From contig JAURJU010000067.1 in assembly GCA_030832085.1 (NCBI GenBank), positions 1 to 64,000 of the forward strand: DNA of 64,000 bases, read 5' to 3'. The notes beneath the pieces were generated by a model that was not told where the DNA came from, did no database searches, and saw only the letters and a list, made by a program, of their open reading frames with translations. Within the stretch, counting starts at the first letter, position 1. Every line of letters starts with the position of its first letter. A program made the translations under genes and the position numbers. The stretch comes from Chitinophagales bacterium. Its GTDB lineage: Bacteria; Bacteroidota; Bacteroidia; Chitinophagales; Chitinophagaceae. Shown here one piece after another: positions 62,790 through 64,000 of this stretch.

Positions 62790-64000
62790 TTATTTTTTTG
62801 CTTTTTCTGCCACCATCATCAACACATTCTTGTCGTTCCATTCCTGGGTATGGCCAGCCATCGGTGTAAATGAAATCTTGGCATCGGATTTGGGATTGGT
62901 TGTTGAATCTAAAAATGCTTTGAAAAAACGGGTAGAAAGATTTGAATAGAGTCCATCCATATCGCCAGTCCAAATCCAGATCTTTCCCTGCAACTTCGGG
63001 CCAAGCACTGACCAGTTTTTTTCAAGTACTTTTTTCAAGTCATACTTCTCCCATTGCTTCGCGATGGCATGGTTTATTTTTCCTGTGATGGGATCAAACA
63101 TCATGGTGGGCAATCCGTCTGAAGACTTTGGACCAAACACTGCATTGTAGGCACCAAACTGTCCGCCTGAAACCCGGTAATCATTTGTCCTGCTGTTTAC
63201 ATTCTCTCCTCTGATCCAATCCTTCATTGAAAAAGTGGGTTCTCCAAATGTGGTTCTTCTTCCTGGCTGCAAATATCCAAATCGGTTGTAAAAAATCGTT
63301 TCGTCTTCATAAATGTTGATGAGTCCATAATGAGAAAATTCGAGAGGGTCCGGGCTGTAAGACCAAGTACCATCAAAGAAATCAGGATAAAACACCTGTA
63401 ATCCCATGGCAACCCATCCGCCTGTTGAAGCACCTGCCAGGTATCTATTTTTAGATGAAGGATTGTAGTTGACCATCTTTTCAATAGCAGGGATGAGTTC
63501 CTCCGTCAATGCTTGGCCACAGGGGCCATTGTTCTCTGAATCTACCTGATAGGTATCACCATAAGGGCCCTGGGAGTCCAGGAAAACATAAATGACCTGA
63601 GGAGCTTGTTTAGAAAACCACCAATCGGCAAAGTCTTTTCTGGTCACCAGCCCATTGATTGCAGTATACCTGCCATTCAGGCCTGGAATGCGATAACAGA
63701 TTGGATATCGCTTTAATGAATCTTCAAAATAGCCAGAGGGCAGCAATACAGAGGCTTTCAGAAACCTTGGATGCCCTGAAAATGCTGTCAACAATTTGCT
63801 TTGTATGTGAATGGTCCGAACATGTGGATGACTGATGATGGTGGAAGGCGAAATGATTGAATCCAGGCTAAGTTGCAGGTTTAGTTTACCGGACTGCTCC
63901 AAATCAAAGGAGTCCACCTGGCTGTAAAGATTGCCTTCAACATTTTCATTGCCATCATCAATATTTTGTTTGTAAACAGCCTGATAATAGTATTTTCCGG
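62790..64000 (-). CDS. CE1-like putative esterase (5' end outside the window)
   Basis: A serine esterase of the alpha/beta-hydrolase fold, related to the Esterase D / CE1 group that removes acyl or feruloyl groups from polysaccharides. The frame stays open to the window edge, so the gene begins outside. The GTG at 63917 is probably internal (the 27 codons before it read as ordinary protein). A beta domain (KLNLQLSLDSIISPSTI) precedes the esterase part, which has the nucleophile in LAGASTGGWVAM (GASTGG). The catalytic His is probably in MAGHTQEW near the C-terminus. It is the most upstream visible gene of the polysaccharide cluster. Confidence 0.85.
   Translation of the reverse strand, partial: GKYYYQAVYKQNIDDGNENVEGNLYSQVDSFDLEQSGKLNLQLSLDSIISPSTIISHPHVRTIHIQSKLLTAFSGHPRFLKASVLLPSGYFEDSLKRYPICYRIPGLNGRYTAINGLVTRKDFADWWFSKQAPQVIYVFLDSQGPYGDTYQVDSENNGPCGQALTEELIPAIEKMVNYNPSSKNRYLAGASTGGWVAMGLQVFYPDFFDGTWSYSPDPLEFSHYGLINIYEDETIFYNRFGYLQPGRRTTFGEPTFSMKDWIRGENVNSRTNDYRVSGGQFGAYNAVFGPKSSDGLPTMMFDPITGKINHAIAKQWEKYDLKKVLEKNWSVLGPKLQGKIWIWTGDMDGLYSNLSTRFFKAFLDSTTNPKSDAKISFTPMAGHTQEWNDKNVLMMVAEKAKK

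Noticed and set aside
63915-63917. GTG as start codon of the CE1-like esterase
   Set aside because: The frame continues open to base 64000 with ordinary protein-like codons, so the true start is outside the window.

Overview
The window is a dense, mobile-element-free chromosomal segment from a member of the Bacteroidota, most likely a Chitinophagaceae-like aerobe (inference). The reasons are: many starts lack a Shine-Dalgarno sequence; perfect TAnnTTTG '-7' promoter elements of the Bacteroidota type occur upstream of many operons; and several families are typical of the phylum (sdhCAB order, long LepB, HU-CCDC81 protein, GH92, GH95, CE15). I saw no tRNA, rRNA, CRISPR array, insertion sequence or long repeat, and no gene-free stretch over 300 bases.

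Layout. 1-2833 (+): the end of an RND efflux operon (truncated permease, TolC-like channel). 2837-7153 (-): housekeeping genes prmA, plsY, a DUF3052-like gene, lepB and cdd. 7184-9687 (-): rpsO-pnp with a hairpin between the genes and a terminator that abuts the prmA start. 9797-16527: membrane protein, glycosyltransferase, purM-ftsE, ribF, holA and a coiled-coil membrane protein. 16579-19950 (-): a very large outer-membrane protein. 20101-23594 (-): sdhCAB. 23721-25968 (-): a cell-wall sugar recycling cluster (BadF-type amino-sugar kinase, murQ, conserved unknown). 26018-27604 (+): S41 protease. 27607-33885 (-): a four-gene operon (TPR protein, outer-membrane barrel, HU-CCDC81 protein, methyltransferase). 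33984-38841 (+): cinA, an E2 acyltransferase and an unusual radical SAM protein. 38906-44350 (-): S9 peptidase, EamA transporter, GT2 and an exonuclease. 44535-44660 (+): a 41-residue lipoprotein. 44738-46048 (-): metY.

46179-64000 (-) is a polysaccharide-degradation cluster that runs off the window. In transcription order it encodes a CE1-like esterase, a GH27 alpha-galactosidase, a CE15 glucuronoyl esterase, a secreted helical-toroid protein of unknown family, a GH95-like enzyme, a GH105/88 unsaturated uronyl hydrolase, a second unassigned secreted helical protein, a GH92 alpha-mannosidase, a parallel beta-helix protein, a diheme c-type cytochrome and an S1 sulfatase. Gene spacing is mostly a few bases, with some 4-base overlaps. 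No SusC/SusD pair is visible. The enzyme mix suggests a branched, uronate-containing, possibly sulfated heteropolysaccharide with galactose/fucose-like and mannose branches (inference). The beta-helix/cytochrome pair adds a possible redox module. This cluster, with its two unassigned lyase-like proteins, is the best candidate for something not yet described.
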